Assembly (NCBI GenBank): GCA_049582065.1 | Contig: JBAUTF010000312.1 | Location: 1 to 15,333 of the forward strand | Source: DATKSS01 sp049582065 | GTDB taxonomy: Bacteria; Chloroflexota; Dormibacteria; Dormibacterales; Dormibacteraceae | Direction: 5' to 3' | Length of the DNA stretch: 15,333 bases | In this document: positions 13,441 through 15,333 of the stretch, piece after piece | Position numbering within the stretch: position 1 is the stretch's first letter | Layout of the letters: the number at the start of each line of letters is the position of its first letter | Made by a program: the position numbers and the translations under genes | The notes under the pieces: model-generated | What the model was told of the DNA's origin: nothing | Seen by the model: the letters and a program-made list of their open reading frames with translations, nothing else | Database searches by the model: none

Positions 13441-13802
13441 CAGTCGTCCCCTGGCTCTGTCGGCTCGGGGTTGGCCGAAGGCCCGACGGGGCGCTGTTCC
13501 TCAGCTGGAGGTTGGGGTCGGGGCCTCGGAGCCTGCTTCGGCGGGTCGTATACGTCGATCACCTTGCGCACCGGCTGAACGGGGGGAAAGATCGCGCTCG
13601 CCTGGATCTCGGGCGTGGGGCCCGTCGGGAAGGCCAGGCCGAGGACTGTCGGGATGCCCGCGATCACGATCGCGAGCAGCGCCGCGAGGGCGCCGGATCC
13701 GAGCGTGAGGACGAGGAAGCGCAGGGCCCGGTTCTTCCGGGGCTTCCTCTCCCGTGGAACCGTCTTCATCGACCTTCCGATAGCGATCCGCCGGATCATC
13801 AT
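13440..13802 (-). CDS. Small single-TM protein with proline-rich tail, first gene of redox operon
   Basis: This 120-residue protein has no recognised family. It has a strongly basic N-terminus (RKPRKNRALRF), one membrane helix at about 27-50 and an outward-facing tail rich in Pro, Glu and Gln with KVIDVYDPPKQAPRPRP. Start ATG 13802 is preceded by GGAG at 6-nt spacing. ATG 13799 and ATG 13769 (with GGAAGG upstream) are alternatives, and a longer form from 13829 is less likely. It overlaps the second small TM gene by 4 nt. The same architecture in both, basic head, single TM and Pro-rich tail, suggests a pair of related accessory subunits, although their sequences are not alike beyond this layout. 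Confidence 0.7.
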   Translation of the reverse strand: MMIRRIAIGRSMKTVPRERKPRKNRALRFLVLTLGSGALAALLAIVIAGIPTVLGLAFPTGPTPEIQASAIFPPVQPVRKVIDVYDPPKQAPRPRPQPPAEEQRPVGPSANPEPTEPGDD

Positions 13803-13894
13803 TCCTTTCTCCAGCCCAGGCCGAACCACCCTGGCAGCGGCCCGAAGATGAATGGAAAACGCCTGAGCCGGCCGGAGTCGGAACCCATGGATTC

Positions 13895-13915
13895 GGAAAC
13901 GAGCCCCTTTTCCGT
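13895..13915. repeat. Inverted repeat in the divergent intergenic region
   Basis: CGGAAA (13895-13900) and TTTCCG (13910-13915) form a 6-bp inverted repeat with 9-nt spacing. They lie in the 169-bp region between the divergent redox operon and the glycosyltransferase gene. A dimeric regulator site is possible. The motif is short and could be chance. Confidence 0.25.
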
Positions 13916-13971
13916 AACTTGCGCGAACGGGTTAGCTACTTGGCCGGCATGCTCGCTACCCTCAACCCTTG

Positions 13972-15279
13972 ATGCAGCAAAGAACCGTTTTCGGGCTCCG
14001 GGCCTTCGAAAACCGGGCCTTCCGCAGGGCCCTCCTCACCCTGGTGGGCATCCCGGTTGCGATCGAGTACGCGTGGCGGGTGGTGATCGAGCCCCTGGCG
14101 TTCGGCACGGACCTGGGCGACTTCTACGGGAGCTACATGCTCGCGGCGGGGAGGCTGGCGGCCAACCTCGACCCGTACGACCTCTGCGCCACCATGGGCT
14201 GCCAGGAGCCGACCGGTCCCCAGTACGTGATGCCTCCCCTGCTCGGCTGGCTCCTGCAGCCGCTGGTCGGTGTCGACACTCACGTGGTGACGGCGGCCGT
14301 CGTCGTCGTCCTCAACCTCTCCCTGGCGGTTTTCCTGGTTTGCGCGCTGCGCGCTCTCGAGGTGCGCGACCGGGAGCTGGCGGCTCTGCTCGTGATCACC
14401 GCCCTGAGCTTCGGGCCGGTGATCGGGAACATCGACGAGGGCCAGGTCAACCTCATCCTGCTCGCCCTGTCGGGCCTGTGGCTGTTGAGTTGGATCGGAG
14501 GAGGATCGCGGGGCGGCGTGCCGCTCGCGCTGGCCGTGGCCCTGAAGGTGATCCAGGCTCCGGTCGGGCTGCTCGTCCTGTGGGGAAGACGATGGTCGAT
14601 GCTGGCCGCAGCTGCGGTCACCGGCGTAGCAGTCTCCTTGGTGGCCGCGCCGCAGTACCTCTACGAATACCTTTTCAAGGTGCTGCCGGTGGTCAGCGCC
14701 GGCACCGGCTTCTACGAGAACCACTCGCCGGGCGGGACCATCACCCGTCTCATCGATCCCGCGACGTTTTTCGGCGCCGACAGAGGCAGCCCGCCGCTGG
14801 CCCGTGTCATCACGATCATCGTCGCCGTGGTCGCCTTGCTGGTCACATTCGCGGTGCTTCGCGCGCCGGCTCGCGACCGGGTCGGCAGGAGTCTCGAGGC
14901 GGCGGCGATCGTCGCTGCCGGCCCGATGGTCGCCACCTACTCGTGGGGAAGCCACCTCGTCCTCCTCCTGCTCCCGATCCTTGTGATCGTCGCGTGGGGC
15001 GTGCGCCATCGCGACTGGACGGTCCTGGCGTTGGTCGCCGCGAGCTCGCTCCTGCTCGGTCCTGGCGAGCAGCGGCTGCAGATCTTGCTGGTCAGCGGCT
15101 ATTCGAACGTCGTGGTGCTTCGCCTGCTGGGCGAGATGGGCGTCACCGCCGTCATAGCCGTCTGGGTCGCCTGCCTGCTGGCGGTGCGGCGAGAGCGGAC
15201 GCTGGCGGTGCAGGCCTCCACCGAGCGCGGGCAAAGCGAGGCGACACCGGCCGCGGTTCAGCCAACCGCAGCTTTCTGA
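13972..15279 (+). CDS. Polytopic glycosyltransferase, GT87/DUF2029-like
   Basis: This 435-residue membrane protein has about ten to twelve hydrophobic segments. It looks like the GT-C fold enzymes that transfer mannose or arabinose from polyprenyl-phosphate donors on the outer face of the membrane. Family marks are DLGDFYGSYMLAAGRL (about 47-62, with Asp47 and Asp50 in the acidic first loop), DPYDL, YVMPPLLGWLLQPL, GQVNLILLALSGLWLLS and ALAVALKVIQAPVGLLVL followed by GRRWSML. A loop with ENHSPGGTITRL sits where these proteins have their NxS motif. ATG 13972 is chosen over the adjacent TTG 13969. Neither has a Shine-Dalgarno sequence, so the mRNA may be leaderless. It is divergent from the redox operon and has no evident functional link to it. 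Confidence 0.8.
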   Translation: MQQRTVFGLRAFENRAFRRALLTLVGIPVAIEYAWRVVIEPLAFGTDLGDFYGSYMLAAGRLAANLDPYDLCATMGCQEPTGPQYVMPPLLGWLLQPLVGVDTHVVTAAVVVVLNLSLAVFLVCALRALEVRDRELAALLVITALSFGPVIGNIDEGQVNLILLALSGLWLLSWIGGGSRGGVPLALAVALKVIQAPVGLLVLWGRRWSMLAAAAVTGVAVSLVAAPQYLYEYLFKVLPVVSAGTGFYENHSPGGTITRLIDPATFFGADRGSPPLARVITIIVAVVALLVTFAVLRAPARDRVGRSLEAAAIVAAGPMVATYSWGSHLVLLLLPILVIVAWGVRHRDWTVLALVAASSLLLGPGEQRLQILLVSGYSNVVVLRLLGEMGVTAVIAVWVACLLAVRRERTLAVQASTERGQSEATPAAVQPTAAF

Positions 15280-15333
15280 CCCCGGCCCGCGTTCGGTTGT
15301 TGCGGGTCGACTGCTACAGGACGAGAATCGGCG

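Noticed and set aside
13936..15234. 432-codon open frame on the minus strand opposite the glycosyltransferase
   Set aside because: The translation is rich in Asp, Arg, Gln and His with no hydrophobic core, which is the reverse shadow of a membrane protein. The plus-strand frame carries clear family motifs and TM segments.
1..15333. CRISPR arrays, tRNA or rRNA genes, transposases, integrases and attachment sites
   Set aside because: I scanned for repeated spacers, tRNA-like 3' ends with cloverleaf arms and mobile-element proteins and saw none. Gene packing is operon-like throughout.
15280..15333. Terminal 54 nt after the glycosyltransferase
   Set aside because: There is no start codon with a family-like product and no convincing hairpin with a T-tract, so there is nothing to annotate.

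Overview
This window comes from a high-GC bacterium with a Terrabacteria-like style: GTG starts are frequent, genes overlap by 4 nt, and one promoter looks leaderless. An actinomycetote, a chloroflexote or a dormibacterote would all fit. I cannot settle the lineage from the sequence alone.

Left third (1-6718, + strand): the window opens inside the C-terminal domain of a PaaK-like aryl-CoA ligase. A strong GC hairpin (328-346) and a TTGACA-type promoter candidate follow. An eight-gene operon then runs from 450 to 6718. It encodes a complete branched-chain-type (Liv/HAAT) ABC importer: a Tat lipoprotein substrate-binding protein, two ATPases and two permeases. Protocatechuate 3,4-dioxygenase beta (pcaH) and alpha (pcaG) and 4-carboxymuconolactone decarboxylase (pcaC) follow. 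Most junctions are 4-nt start/stop overlaps, including one that implies a CTG start. The importer therefore probably carries an aromatic acid feeding the beta-ketoadipate pathway. pcaB, pcaD, pcaIJ and pcaF are absent from the window.

Middle (6719-8785): a probably leaderless gene encodes a regulator with a MerR/BldC-type winged helix and a C-terminal helical domain. It is preceded by a perfect CAAACCT direct repeat with a 10-bp period. It is followed two nt later by a polytopic membrane protein of unknown function. Convergent to this pair is an undescribed OsmC/Ohr-like remnant on the minus strand (about 8429-8722), with an in-frame stop and no N-terminal part.

Right half, minus strand (13802 down to 8785): a tightly packed seven-gene redox operon. 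In order it encodes two small single-TM proteins with proline-rich tails, an ApbE-like FAD:protein FMN transferase without a signal peptide, a six-TM ferric-reductase-like cytochrome b with an extracytoplasmic C-terminal domain, a NuoF-like NADH/FMN flavoprotein, a small C-x5-C ferredoxin and a TesB-like acyl-CoA thioesterase. I infer an electron path between cytoplasmic NADH, flavin and Fe-S carriers and a membrane heme protein, reaching an extracytoplasmic partner. No canonical FMN_bind acceptor for ApbE is visible. This operon is the best candidate here for a poorly described system.

Far right (13972-15279, + strand): a divergent gene for a polytopic GT87/DUF2029-type glycosyltransferase. 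The last 54 nt hold nothing I can recognise.
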